From Anomalospiza imberbis (taxonomy: Eukaryota > Chordata > Aves > Passeriformes > Viduidae): DNA of 64,000 bases. The stretch covers positions 70,256,561-70,320,560 of the forward strand of contig NC_089682.1 of NCBI RefSeq assembly GCF_031753505.1, written 5' to 3'. How positions within the stretch are numbered: the first letter of the stretch is position 1; every line of letters begins with the position of its first letter. Under the pieces are notes generated by a model, which was not told the DNA's origin, ran no database searches, and saw only the letters and a list, made by a program, of their open reading frames with translations. Made by a program: the position numbers and the translations under genes. Shown here in pieces: positions 36,416-49,000 of this stretch.

Positions 36416-39400
36416 TTCTTTTAAATATTATGCATACACCTAATTTGATTATGGTCTGTAGAATCCCCCAACCAGGTAACGAATTAAAATGAGTTAGGCA
36501 GCTCTTCATATAGCACACTGCCTCATGTAAGTTCTTTAACATAATGAATATATCCTACAAAACTTTTGTAGTATAAATTCAATATGAAGCACCCTGGATA
36601 GTTAAATATAGAACACATGCAACAATCATGCAAAACAGTTACAACTGGTAGAAGAAATATCAGAGATACTTTGTTAAGGGGGAAAGTCAGGGTCTCAGAG
36701 GAATGGCAATTGTTGTTGCTATCTTCAAAGCAGATAAGGGCTTGTATTAAAGAAAAAAAACTATTTTTAACTTCATTATATCCATCTGAGTTTGGTTTTA
36801 CTGTTTTCAAGAAATTGTAGACATCCTTGAGAAGCCGATAAATGCTTCAGTCAACTTGTAAGTAAAGAAGACGACTACAATCCTTAGGCACTTACTGGAC
36901 ATATAGTAGGTGACAGCTGGTAATGATCATTCTGTTCCCTTGTTCTGTGCAATATGGTGCCTTGGAGGGAAACCCAAAGCAGTGTGGTGTGGCAGCTAAG
37001 AGCCCCAAAAGACCAAATGGTCCTGCCAACACACATTAGCCCACTTGCAGCTCCATAACAAAGCTAACTGGAACTAACTATAGACTGAAGAACTAGGGAA
37101 TAATCTGTACTCCATGGATCAACATCATGATACCAAATCCTGTAGTAATCCACAGGTCTTAGTTGTCATCCAGACACCTCCAGCTAAGTCGTATCAGTGG
37201 AACAACACTGCTTTTCAGAAGTAGGGTTACCATGCTTTCCATTGCAGAATGGCCAGCATTCATAGATTCTTTCTAACCAAAGTTAACTGTTTTTTTTTTT
37301 TTTTGGGTTGCCTGCTCAGAAAAACTCAAATTGAGATGGAATTTATTTATTCTTCAGTCAGAGCATAGAAATCAAGGTAAAGATAGTTATAACGGGAGAA
37401 TGATTGCAAAACTATGGAATATATCAGGTAGATATACACCTCCACATATCAGTATGGAGATATCAGATAGGCTATAGAAGACAAAGAAACACTAAAATTT
37501 ATTTTTATCCTTTGCTCCATTGTCTAACCTTTTTTTGCCTAAGTTTCCCTACAAAACTGTTGATATTTTCTTTCTTCCAGAACTCACAAGAGCACAGTAC
37601 TTTAAACAAGAACACAAGATTCTAGGCTGCAAGCTGAAAGGATTCTTATATTTTCTTCAAGAGGTCAGCAAATAATTATAATTAGATTATCTGACCTTAA
37701 GAGACTATGTCTAGTCCATTAGCTAGACAAGGATGACTTTCCCCTACTTTGTTTTGGTTTTTTTTTTTTGTTTTTTAAATTCTGTACACACATTTCCTAT
37801 TCCATAATAACTAAAATTTACAGCAGATGGGGTAAAAAATGTACATATTGATACTGGGTTATATAACTTCCTTCGAAGAGGAATAATTTTTTTTTTAATT
37901 TCCACTAAGAATTCAAAATAAAGGATATCACATTTACTAGAGCAGTCTTCAGATGTGTCTTTAAAATCACAGAATGCAGAGCTAACACTAAATGCCAATG
38001 ACATGGATGCACCTTAAGGCATAGTTTCTTTACGTATAATGATCCTCAGAGACATGATCCAATTTCTGTAGCAAATTCATGTATACTCTTAGACCCCTTC
38101 CTGCCTTTATGAAGTAGTGTAAAACTACTTCTATGTCTATTTCAAAAAATAAAGTGATAAAATTTATCAGTGGCAGAAAATTACTGTCTCTGGAAGCTGG
38201 AGGGGAACTAGTGCTTATGAAAAATGTCTGAAGGTAACAGCAAATCCTAACTTGAAATTTGACACTTATGTGGTTTATAATGAAATTCCAAATATCTCAT
38301 GGTGGCTACTGAAAACACTACTTGATAAAACTTATGATGGGGGAGGGCTTTGTAACTTAAAAATGACACAGCAGAATTCGACCCAAACTTAATAATAATT
38401 TGTAATCCTAGGACTGATTTTGATTTAAAAATATGTGGAAATACTGATGCAATGAAATGGTAAATCCAACTGCATTTAACATGAAGGCAGTATTTGAAGT
38501 ATTGAATCTAGCCTATGCTTCTAACAAGAACAGAATTATCTTTAGTTCTGAGTAAAATAAATAAGGATTAAACCCACAATGATTCATTTCTGAGAGAAAA
38601 ACATCATCATTCAAGCCTCTGAATCAATGGCATTAATCTATTGCACTGAAATAAATTGAATAAAATATAAGCTTTTCCCCAATGATGCTGGCCTGCTGCC
38701 ATCCCAACTCTTAGTGTGCAACCTCCACCAGGTTCTTCTTTCATAGTCTACAAATGTAGGATTAAAACCTCACCTGCATCCTGCTTCCTTTGTCTTCTCT
38801 TTACAGTCTAAATGAGCTTTCCAGAGAAGAGTCTACACTTTCTTGGCTCATCTCAAACAGGAACTAGCCCTCACTGCAGCCCCCAGGCATACGCAGCACA
38901 AACACTGGATAACCAAACAAAGCAGTCTCCTGCCTGGTCCTGGCTGCACTCGCCCTTGCAACAAGTCTTCAGAAGTGAGAGTTGAAAGGCAATCACCTCA
39001 ACCAAGCACAAAGGCAGCTGTGTGTGCAAAGACAAGAACTAAGCTCTTGCACAGCACCTCCCTAAGTAAATTCACCCAGGCAGATGCTTTCTCCCCTTGC
39101 ACTGGCAAGCCAGTTTCAGTGTGCTGGCTCCGGGAGCCCCAAGGCTGGTGGATGGCTGAGCTAACAAGCCTTACTGAAAAGCAGGGTGTGCTTGCTCAAG
39201 CCTAGTGCAGTGCCTCTGCAGCCTCACAAGTCATATCAGCAACTGGAATAATTACCATCCCAGAGACTTAAATAAAAAATACACCTCTTATAAAATGTTT
39301 CTCATTTAAGTATATGTCTGCAGATTTTACTCCAATATAATGGCAACCCAGTCTGTCCTATAGCACACCACCTACATTCATCCCACAGCCTCCAAACCCC

Positions 39401-40244
39401 ATAAGGTTTTGGAGGGGGACCTGAAATTGTGTTGGTTATCCCCAGAGTTCACTCCTTTGAATTTTTTTCACTATTTTGGGTGTAGAAAATAGCCATTTAC
39501 CCTTCCAAGTGAAAGTGATCTCTTAGTGGATTCCTGCTTAAATGGCAGAAGGTCAAAGCCATGGAAGAGCATCGGCAAAAGCCTGCCCGTGTGGATCCAG
39601 CTCACTCCCTCTAGATCAGGGCAGTCCCAGTCATTTTTCCCATTCCCATATCCAGGGACAGGCTAGCACTAAGTCCTACTTCTTGTCCTCCAAAAGTTTG
39701 CATAAGAAATAAAAAAGTAAAAATGAAATTCCTCCTTTGTATAGCAGGAGTCTGTCTAGTGATGGTTTTGGAGGTAAAAGTGCCTGCTATAATGCAGTCA
39801 AGAATTTCAGATCACATCCAGGGAGGCTATAGGTCCTACCACCATGATCTGCAGGTGTCCTATCCGAGGACTTTGAGCTTTATTTCACTTCCAGAACAGA
39901 GACCAAATCTTGAACTGTTAGGGAATAACTCAGATTTTAGGAAATACTACTGAATTTCAGAATATGTTATGCTTGAGATGACTGTGCTTCCATACCCTGT
40001 TAGACATGACCTTGCTGAGACCTGAGACAACCAGCACAGCCACAGAACTGTCAAAATACATTTACATTGCTTGTCCTTTGCAACTGCTTTAGTTACCCAC
40101 AGATTTTTTTTAAAAGCCTCTTAATGAAATGCCAGAGTATTAAAGGGCTTGCATAACAGTCACTGAATTTAAAACCCCAGTGCCTGGCTACAACATCAGT
40201 AAAAATATTAGCAGAGCACTTCCTTATCATATATGGCGTCTCTT

Positions 40245-40308
40245 TATCCCTCTCCTTGTGTTTCTTTTGTGACTCTATCCCTCTCCTTGTGTTTCTTTTG
40301 TGACTCTA
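40245..40308. repeat. 31-bp tandem duplication
   Basis: The pyrimidine-rich unit starting tatccctctccttgtgtttc occurs twice, at 40245-40275 and 40276-40306, with no mismatch, followed by the first two bases of a third copy. In the DLG2 pre-mRNA it would be purine-rich. Confidence 0.95.
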
Positions 40309-40741
40309 AGTTCTATTTTTGAAGCTGTAAGTCAGAAACAGGCAGCATACTGCACTATATAATTAGGAATGGAAAAGTCCCTGTAGCCTTTAGACTCTTA
40401 GAAGAAAATATATTTAGAAGCTTGAATATGTTCCTATTCACACAGTTGCAATAGAGGATGCATCAGCATTTCCTTTTTTAAAATCTCTCTCTTTTTTTCT
40501 TAAAGGCCTTAAATTCCAGACACAAAATTGGCTAAAAAGCAGTTTATTTATTGTTTGAAGGACTTTGGATCCTTTCTGCACTCTACTCTGGTTCTGAGAA
40601 CTTCCTGGACAAAGTTGGGGGTCTCTTTGAGTTAACCCCTTCTGCCACTCCAAAGAGATCCTTTTGTCCTTTTAGGTGGAATGTCTTTGGAATGCCTTTA
40701 TCAAAGGGTGTCTGGTTTTGGGAGTACATGTATATGTATAT

Positions 40742-40787
40742 GTGTGTGTATGTATGTATGTATGTATGTATGTATGTATACACACAC
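40742..40787. repeat. TGTA microsatellite inside a short inverted repeat
   Basis: Eight TGTA units plus two bases (40747-40780) are preceded by a GT run and followed by an AC run; gtgtgtgta (40742-40750) pairs with tacacacac (40779-40787). Several overlapping chance ORFs translate this as CMYV or THIH repeats. Confidence 0.95.
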
Positions 40788-42414
40788 CTCTTGGCTGAAA
40801 ATATTCCCCAACCTAATATTTGGAATCTGTCCTCAAAGACACATCCTATTACATCAAAACTGGCACAGTGAAATCCCATGCAGAGACATCCAAGTCAGCA
40901 CAGACACTGACAGAGTAGATCTAAAGTAGAAACCCAGCCAGATCAATATCTTCCATATGTCTACAGCCAATTACCACAAGTAAATGGCAATATTAATGCA
41001 GCTCTGCAATGCTGAGCTCATTTAGCACTACCTACCTTTAGCTCCTGCACATCCTGACATGCAGTGATTGATTGCAAGAGGGGATCATTACTGGTTCCCA
41101 ACAGCAACAGAAGAGATTAGTGACAAACCTTCAGTACAAAACCCTGTTCAGTAGATTAAAACCTTGGTCCCTAGTGGTGGGATTGCTGCAGGCACACACC
41201 GAGGCAGCAAGGCAAGACAGCCAGCGAGGAGACCTGCACTGGAGCTGCCCTGCTGAGCCTTCTGACCACACCCCTACCAAACACCCAGTGGCTCATACAG
41301 AGATCCAGCCCTTGGCCTAATGGAGACAGTGCTGCCCCTATAGCCAGAATGTTCCCACTATAGGGAAGCTCAGAGCTAAAATGTGTGGAATAAGGTGCTT
41401 ATCTAAAAGATAAAAGTTACATGAAGTGATAAACCAGACCAGGGCTCCATCTAGTCTGGGGATACTTGCCAACTGTGGCCTTTAGCAGATAGTAAAGGAA
41501 AAATATTAACACAATTTTTTGCCCAGAATACATATTCAGCAGCTGGACTTTCATGAGCCAAAAATACTTTTTTTCTTTTTTTCCAATTAATATCCCTGGA
41601 TAATTTCTTTTACATTAATTTAACCTTTTTCAAAACTCATGAAAACTCAACATCCCCAGTGTTTTTTATCAATGAATCTCACAGCTTTGCTACCAGTTAA
41701 AAATTCTCCTTGTGGTTATTTCAACCTGCTGTTTATTAGTTTCATTTAATGTCCCCAAATCTTTTTGTTAGAAGAGCAAACATAGGTTCTCTGGTCATCA
41801 TAATCTCCTACATATGACACCTGATTTTTCATCCTAAAAGGCCTTGCTAGACAAGCTCTTCAAGCCAAAGGCATATAGCTGAACTACCAGTAACACTGAT
41901 CTAATTTCAGAGATGGAAACACCACCACTCATCTTTCTATATAACTGAGTGCCTCTTGGCTGTAACACCTACAGATTTACAACTGAACGCTGAAATAAAA
42001 TGGGAAGTTAAGGTCAATTTTTTTTACCATCCTTTTTTTCTTGACAAAAAAGGCATTGGTTTATGCTGAACAAATCTTCCAGTTAAGCAAAAAAAAAAAA
42101 AAATCTAATAAGATCCAAATGAAAACAAAATTAAATAAACCAAAATATTAGGCAGTCAGAGAAGTCAGAGAAACAAAAATCAAAACAACAATCTGCTGTC
42201 TCCAATGTCATCTCAGAAAAACACTTCCATTGCCTGTTTCCATCACTGAAACTGTTGCACTTTGTATAATGTAATGCTGTCTCTAGATCACAGTCTTAGT
42301 ATCCCATTCCTAAATTTGAAATCAGCTCCTCAACTGGGGAGCACCCTCCTTAGCAAGATGGCAGAAATTCTACCTGCTGCTTTGACTTGATGAAATCTTT
42401 ACATACGTTACAGA

Positions 42415-42708
42415 AATTTACAAGAGCACATAGTGACAGGCCAGAGAGTAATAGCTTTAAACTGAAAGAGGGTAGATTTAGATTAGATATTGAGAAGACC
42501 CTTTGGAAACACTCTTTACTGTGGGGATAGTGAGGTGCAGGTTGCCCAGAGAAGCTGTAGATGCTGCACCCCTGGAAGTGTTCAAGGCCAGGTTGGATGG
42601 ACATCTGAGCAACCCGGTCTAGTGAAGGTGTCCCTGTCCGTGGCAGGGGGGTTGGAACTAGAGGATTTTTGGACCTTCCAACCCAAACCATTCAATGATT
42701 CTATGTGA
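42415..42708 (+). mobile_element. CR1 LINE 3'-end fragment, best preserved tail
   Basis: Ordered CR1 tail blocks: 'acatagtgacaggccagaga', 'aaactgaaagagggtagatt', 'tagattagatattgagaaga', 'gttgcccagagaagctgtag', 'ctggaagtgttcaaggccag', 'cgtggcaggggggttggaac' and 'ccttccaacccaaaccattc', ending 'aatgattctatg'. A short insertion (about 13 bp, near 42498) interrupts the 'gagaag..ctctttactg' block. Of the copies here it looks the least diverged at the 3' end. Confidence 0.95.
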
Positions 42709-45476
42709 TCAACTCTAACAACCACAGGAATGTATGCAGGTCCATGTAAGATTGCTGCTGAGCAGTTCTCAGGGCATCCATAAAGAGGGGACCCTGGTCC
42801 ACAGCATCTACCTGGCTTTCAAAACACCACACTCACTACAAGGTTGCTCTGGCCCAACCCTTACTTGTCTTTAAGAAAGTGAAAGAACCTTGAGAGGAAA
42901 CATTGATTTCACAGCCCCTTCAGTCTGGTGGTCTGACTACTCCTCTGGAAGCGGAAGCCTCACATTCCCCAGAGAGGGGACGGTGAATGCAGGTTCCCCT
43001 GGAAGGTGATTTTTGCCACTCCTTTTGTCAATGAAGGCAGCCTTGATTTGCTCTTTCCCTTTGGCACTTAAAAGCAATTTGGACCTAAAGTTGTACCAAA
43101 ATATATTTGCTTAGCTTCAGTATAATATTCCTAAGTCTTCTTAGACCTGGAATTTGAAGATAGCAAAAATTATACAGTGATGCAGCCCAGCACTGCTTTG
43201 AGAGATGATCGCAAGGGCAACGCAGACTAAAAAATTAGGTTATTTAAATTACTACAAGCCAAATAAAGAAACAGTGTCATTTAAATATGTTGACACAAGC
43301 ACTGAAAACTTTTAAAAATGTACTGCTGCCAAATGCACTAAGTATTTGTATTTCAAATTATTGATTAAAAAAAAAACAAAAACAAAACTTGATGAGGAGA
43401 TTGAAGGCAATTTTTAGTGTAGGAATGAATTTGCTACCAAAATGTAAAAACTAATACCATGCAATGAGCATTCATATAATTTAAGAAACTTCAGCTTCAA
43501 ACAATAATATTTCTTATGAAAATGATTGTAATAATACTGTTACACTATTGATTTCTAAATCAATATTAATTTTGAAATTTGGTACAATATTGACTTGGTA
43601 TTATTTCAAGTCTACTCATAAAGACAGAATGCAAGATGGTCAATAATATTCAGGTGCTAAAAACGTCAGTAAGTTCTAAATCAGCTCCAAATGTAATTCT
43701 CTAAATCCTTGCCATCGGAAAAAAAAATACAACCCATGCAGATAAAATTTCTCATATATCTACTTGATGGCTGAGCCAACAACAACACTAAAAATAAATG
43801 CCATTCTTTCTGTGTCTGATAAAAATCAGAGTGGTTAAAAATGTTTCACATAAAATTCTTATGCAAGCGCAAGGAGAGAAGCAAAAGCCCACTCAGTCTG
43901 ATGCCTCCCAGAAGAGCTGCATCTCCTAATGCACACTTTGAGCATGGGGAGTAATTATTAACTAATGGTAGCTCATCTCACAGGGTGTAGCTATATGGGC
44001 TTGAGGGGAGGAGCAGCTGACACCCATTCAATTTGCACACAGACTCAAGCATAAACTTCTAGAATAAAAGTCAAGTTTAAGTACATCTACAGCAGGAGGA
44101 CCTCTTCTTTCATATTTTATTTTCATTTATCACAAACATCCTAAAAGTAGAACGATAGTCTGTCATTGTATAATGATTTTGGAAGTACAGATGTTCTAAA
44201 TCATTTATAATGAAATTATTTTCTGTGCCACCGAGCTCTCAGTTATTGCTTGGCCAGAATAACTCAAGGCAAATTAACTCTCTTGCTAGGTAAGCCACAC
44301 CTGTGGTAATTTTGTACAGAGTTTATGATCTTACACTTCCCACGTTATTCATTTTAAAATGTCCTCTGCATAATTAGCATCCTCTTCAAACAGAGTTTGG
44401 GACTCCAATACACAAACATATGTCATGGTAAAGCTGCTGGGTTGGAAATGAACCAGACACACAAATATAAAAGACAAAACAATTGTCCAAACATAGAAGA
44501 AAAACTTTGCACTTTGCAGAACTGATTGCCACCTCAACTTAGTGGAAATGAAGCACAACTTTACTAAAAGCAAAAGATTTGAAGCAGTGCAGCATAGACA
44601 CAGGCACAAGGAGACTGAGGCCAGCAGCTCCACCAGATAACACCTGCAGACACTGCCCAGCCAGCAGCCCCAGCCAGCTCCCAGCTATGTTTAAACATCT
44701 GTTTTCCATGGCGAGTTCATGGCAGCAAGAGGATGGCTGAGGAGGCAGACAGGGAAGCATGGGCAGGACAGGGCAGGAAGTGGGGGGCATGCAAAGGGTG
44801 GCCAGGATGCTGGGACTGGTAGGGAATCCATAAGCATTCTCTTAAATGGACTCAAACTTGTACCACATTTTCTTTATCAACCTCTCACAAGTTCTATAGG
44901 AACTAATGTTTACTTTTTCTATTCCCCTCTCCCAAAATATTCTCCCACCTTGCATTTCTTCACCCTCTATATTTCTCATCCAGCTCAATCCTCAGTTTTG
45001 ATATCCTTTGCTCTTACCACATTTTTCCATTCCTCTGTCCGTTCTCTTAACTCCCAAGTTATCCTCAGTCTCTCTGCGTCTCGTCTCCTGCCACTGCCAT
45101 GAACGATGCTTTCCTTTGGAAACTACTCCTACTAGCAACCGAGTGCTGGAACTCCCAGTACATCCAGCCCCTGCTGCTGGCTCAGCTCGATCTGGGTGGC
45201 TCTGGAAGCCTCTAATGGTGGCCAGAAGGAAAATTGCTGCTCACAGGACAAGGAGTCCTATCTGCCTGTCAACAGCTGAGGCCGGAGTGGAACAGCGGAG
45301 AGGTGAAGGATGAGCAGAAGTAGGTGTAGGTAGCTGTGGGGTGTTGTGAGAGGAAGGTTGGGATAAAGGAAAGGGAAAGAAAACAAATCTCTGTAAAGCC
45401 TAGGATGAATGAGGGCATCAGGAAGCAGCCAAACTCCTCCCAGCTGCAGGGCTGCTTGGCAGGTACTGGAAAGTGC

Positions 45477-45661
45477 CGCGGGCCAGGCGCTGTAGGTGTG
45501 GTAGAGGGCAGGGACAGCTCCGGCTTCGCAGCCCTGACTTACCCTCAGAGCTCTCCGGTCCAGCTGTCCCCAGCGCCACGGGGGCTGTGGGGCCCAGAGG
45601 CTGGGAATGGCAGCACTCTGGGCCAGTCTGTGGCGTGTCCAGCCAGGGGACAGCCAAGGCG
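45477..45661. other. Small CpG-rich patch in intron A-B
   Basis: Ten CpG dinucleotides occur in about 185 bp in a locally GC-rich stretch, and more CpGs lie on both sides (for example 'gcagcgcgttcagg' near 45763), in an otherwise CpG-poor intron. It is too small for a classical CpG island. It overlaps open frames on both strands, including a 198-codon minus frame. No TATA box, known exon or splice-site pair is evident. It might be an intragenic regulatory patch or just a GC-rich remnant. Confidence 0.4.
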
Positions 45662-45854
45662 CTGACTTGGGACCAGGGTGTGCTTTGCCTGCTGAAGGCA
45701 CTGAACTGCTCAGCTGTTCCTCAATCCAAGTTAAAATCCTCCCAGCTGACACCAGCAGAGTCTGCAGCGCGTTCAGGTTTGTGCAGGAAAACCAGTTACA
45801 ACAGATAACCCAGGAGGCAATCCCAGGTTCAGGATTTTTACAAGTACTTTTCAT

Positions 45855-46010
45855 CTGGGGCTCTCAAAGGGCTTTGCAAATATAAACTCGTTCTAGCTTC
45901 ACAACAACCCCCGTGAGGCAAAGATAATAATCACTGTATCCATTTTACAAATGGGGAAACTTGAGCACAAAAGAAGAAAAGTGTTACCAAAGATCAGGCC
46001 CAGCAAGTTG
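45855..46010 (-). mobile_element. MIR-like ancient SINE relic
   Basis: The plus strand reads 'gggctttgcaaatataaact', 'cttcacaacaacccccgtga', 'ggcaaagataataatcactg', 'tatccattttacaaatgggg' and 'aaacttgagcacaaaag', then 'accaaagatcaggcccagca'. In order and spacing this fits the reverse complement of the MIR consensus as I remember it: the L2-like tail, then 'cccattttacagatgaggaaactgaggc', then 'aaggtcacacagc'. MIR-type SINEs were active in early amniotes, so a bird copy would be old. It could instead be a related CORE-SINE. Confidence 0.7.
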
Positions 46011-49000
46011 AGCACAAAATGAAGCAGCTCTGTGCTTGCACGGACAAGCAGAAAACCCTCCCTCCTGCTTAGGTGTGATTGGAATAGCTATTCCCAACAT
46101 AGGTGCAGCCAAAAAATGGAGGAGGAGAAAACACGTTGTTCAAGTTCAGTAAGAACCCCTGTCACCAGAGGACACAAGGAAAAACGATGCACCAAAGCTG
46201 TGGTCACGATGAAATACTAATTTATTTCCTCTGACTCCAATAATTTATAGTTCTCAAAAGATGCCAGTGTATTAGAGGGTGAACGTGCCACCTCTCCAAC
46301 GACACGGGACAAACTACCAGTCCATCAAATTTCTCCACCTCTATGAAAGAATGCAAAACAATAGGTTGTTTACAGAAAGTTGCGTGAGAAAGTTCTCTGC
46401 AAGAATGTAAACTCAGAAGGCTTTAGAAAATCCTAAGAAATCAGGGCGGCAAACCTCCACCAGCTTTGGAGCATCAGTACCATTAGATTGCATACAACAC
46501 AGCTGCAACTCAGAGTAGTGTGCAAATAGGTACCCCACAGAGAAAACACCAAGCTTGTTCTTTGTGTTGCTATGATTCAGAGTAACACACAGGATGGCAT
46601 GACATGAGCAGCACATCGAAACAAAGTTTTCCTACATCTTGCAAGTTTGACACTGAAACTCCCATATTCTGCGGAACCCCTGATCTAACAGCTGCAATAA
46701 AAGTGGAGTAAGGAATGTAACAACGATGATGTACTGCCAGAAAATATGGCTTGGCTAAAGTCTGAAAGTCCAAATTCTTTATGCAAACCACAGCCAGGAG
46801 TTTTGACAGAGTATGAACTGTCTCACCATGTACTAGTGGTTTTGGCTCTCAGAAACAAAACATTGACCACTTTTTTTCTTAGAAGATTTAAAATAAGATC
46901 TTTGCTGCATAAAAGGAATTTTTTTAATGGTCACTCAAGTCAGTTTATTTTTTAATCTAAAATATCATTTTCAGGTTTCATGAAAATTGAAAGAAATGAA
47001 AAATCTGATAGCACCCCAGAGTGTTAAACCTGTTGAGTACAGGAAGAGATGTGAAATATGTTTTCCTTGACTAATACTGGAGTCCACAGAAAGCTGATGA
47101 TTTCTAAGGTATGCAACCACAGAAAGCTTCTTCCAGATAAATTGTCACTGAGCTATTTAAACTCGTAACTGCAGTATCAGTGCAAACATGTTGATGAAAT
47201 TATCACTTAGATTTGGCTGCATGGTGCTGTTCTGCTACTGCAGCACTCTGGAGTGACTGTAATTCAGGCAGGATAGGTAACAAAGGAACTCATTGGAGAG
47301 AGACCTGTTAACCAACTCAGTACCATTGCATGGAATTTCTAGTGCATTGGCATTACATAAGCTAGACTTAGTACCATGCTAATTTGCTTAAGTGTTAGAC
47401 ACAAGCAGTGCAATTCAATCAGTGGAAAACAGCTCAGAAATGTACAGGGGAAGGTCCTGATACTTTGTGTTACAAAAGCAAATTTCTATAAAAATGTCCA
47501 TCACTGATGTCTATAAAGAAGTTTCTAAAATTCATCAGTTTCAAATACCACAATCCAGAGAGGTACCTTTTATTGCTCATTAACTTCTATTCTCTTTGCC
47601 TGACAATTCAGCAATTCAGTTCAGTAAAACATAGTTTTACTTTCCTTGTATCTCATAAAAGAATTTTTACAGCCTACCACCTTATTTTCAAAATAGGAAA
47701 AGCATAATATAAATAACAATAAATAATACAGTATAAACCAATTCAGAGACACACTGGGGATCTGCAATAGTGAACAAAGAATGCAAAATTCACATAGGAA
47801 AAAGAGAGAAAGAAGAATTCAGCCAACAAAAAATGAAGTGGTGCAGACAACAGAGAACAAAATTACATGGTCCAATATTCCATTGATGATAAGACATTTA
47901 AGTTCTTAACTTAAACCGTGAACCATGGTAAGACACGGTCAACTTTGAAAATAACATGAAAATCAGATTTGGATTTTGTGACCTGCCTTTTTCATGTAGA
48001 TCGCCCATGGTAATTATTATTTTTTTTTTTAATTCCATGGTAACTCAAAAAAGAGACACACAGACAGAGTTAATAAGATCAAATTTCCTAACACAAACCA
48101 GGACTGAGTGAACAGTCAATAATTCATGATCTAATTTATGACTGTCTGCAAAGCAAGCATGTTTTGCCTAATAGGGTGAATGCCTCTTTATTAACTTACT
48201 GCTAAATTATGTACTGAACTAATAGCATTGTCAGAGGCCTGTAAACAGTGCAGATATGAATCAGTGTTTTGTGGCAGCACCGTAATTATAACAGCATCCT
48301 GAACAAGTCGTGTGCCATTGCAATGTGCATAGACCTGGTGCTGATAGGCTTAGTACAAGATCAGAAGTTAACAGGGACTTAGCTAATCACAAAACAGACA
48401 CGCTTCTGTTTTGATATATCAGGATGGTGGAATAAAGCCCGTTCCCAAGCTGTATTAGAGGCACATGACACGCTTGTAAAAGAACATGATCTCTCCTGGG
48501 AAGGGCTCTTCACATTAATCTGAAAAGGCCTCACAACATCATTCTCAATTCAATTTTTAGCAAGCAATCTAGAGCTACAAATGGACACCAATGGGCAACA
48601 GCTGTGTGCCTACTGCTGGAAAGATCTGAGCTTCAGACTTTCTCAGAGGAAAAGCACAGCCCATAGGATTCTGTTATCTAACCAGCTCTCAGGTGGGGAC
48701 TCACTTCTGCTTCCTCTCCTCCCGTTCTTCTTTCCTTTGAGTTTCTCAGGTAAACCACACACAATAGCAGTGTTTCTCAATTCCAGTTTGAAATCTTTGA
48801 AGTAACAGCATGAAATCACCATTTTTCCTCTCTGTTTCATTTTAGTGAAATACAGACTTAATTTAAAATTTTGATCAGAACACAATCATTTATTTTTTTT
48901 TTTCCCTCCACAAATATCCATGAGAAAGGGTTTTCAGAGTTCCTCTCTTACTACATATAGCTAGCTAAATTTATAATCTTTGACACTTCACAGCGGGTTA

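Noticed and set aside
38843..39205. 120-codon open frame on the plus strand
   Set aside because: It has no domain and no splice context, and it lies antisense to DLG2 in a moderately GC-rich stretch; a chance ORF.
40551..40929. Overlapping ORFs with CMYVCMYV or THIHTYIH repeats
   Set aside because: These are translations of the TGTA/GT microsatellite.
45258..45854. 198-codon open frame on the minus strand, longest in the window
   Set aside because: It sits in the GC-rich patch where stops are rare, overlaps equally open frames on the plus strand, shows no recognisable domain and has an unconvincing Ser/Leu/Pro/Trp-rich composition.
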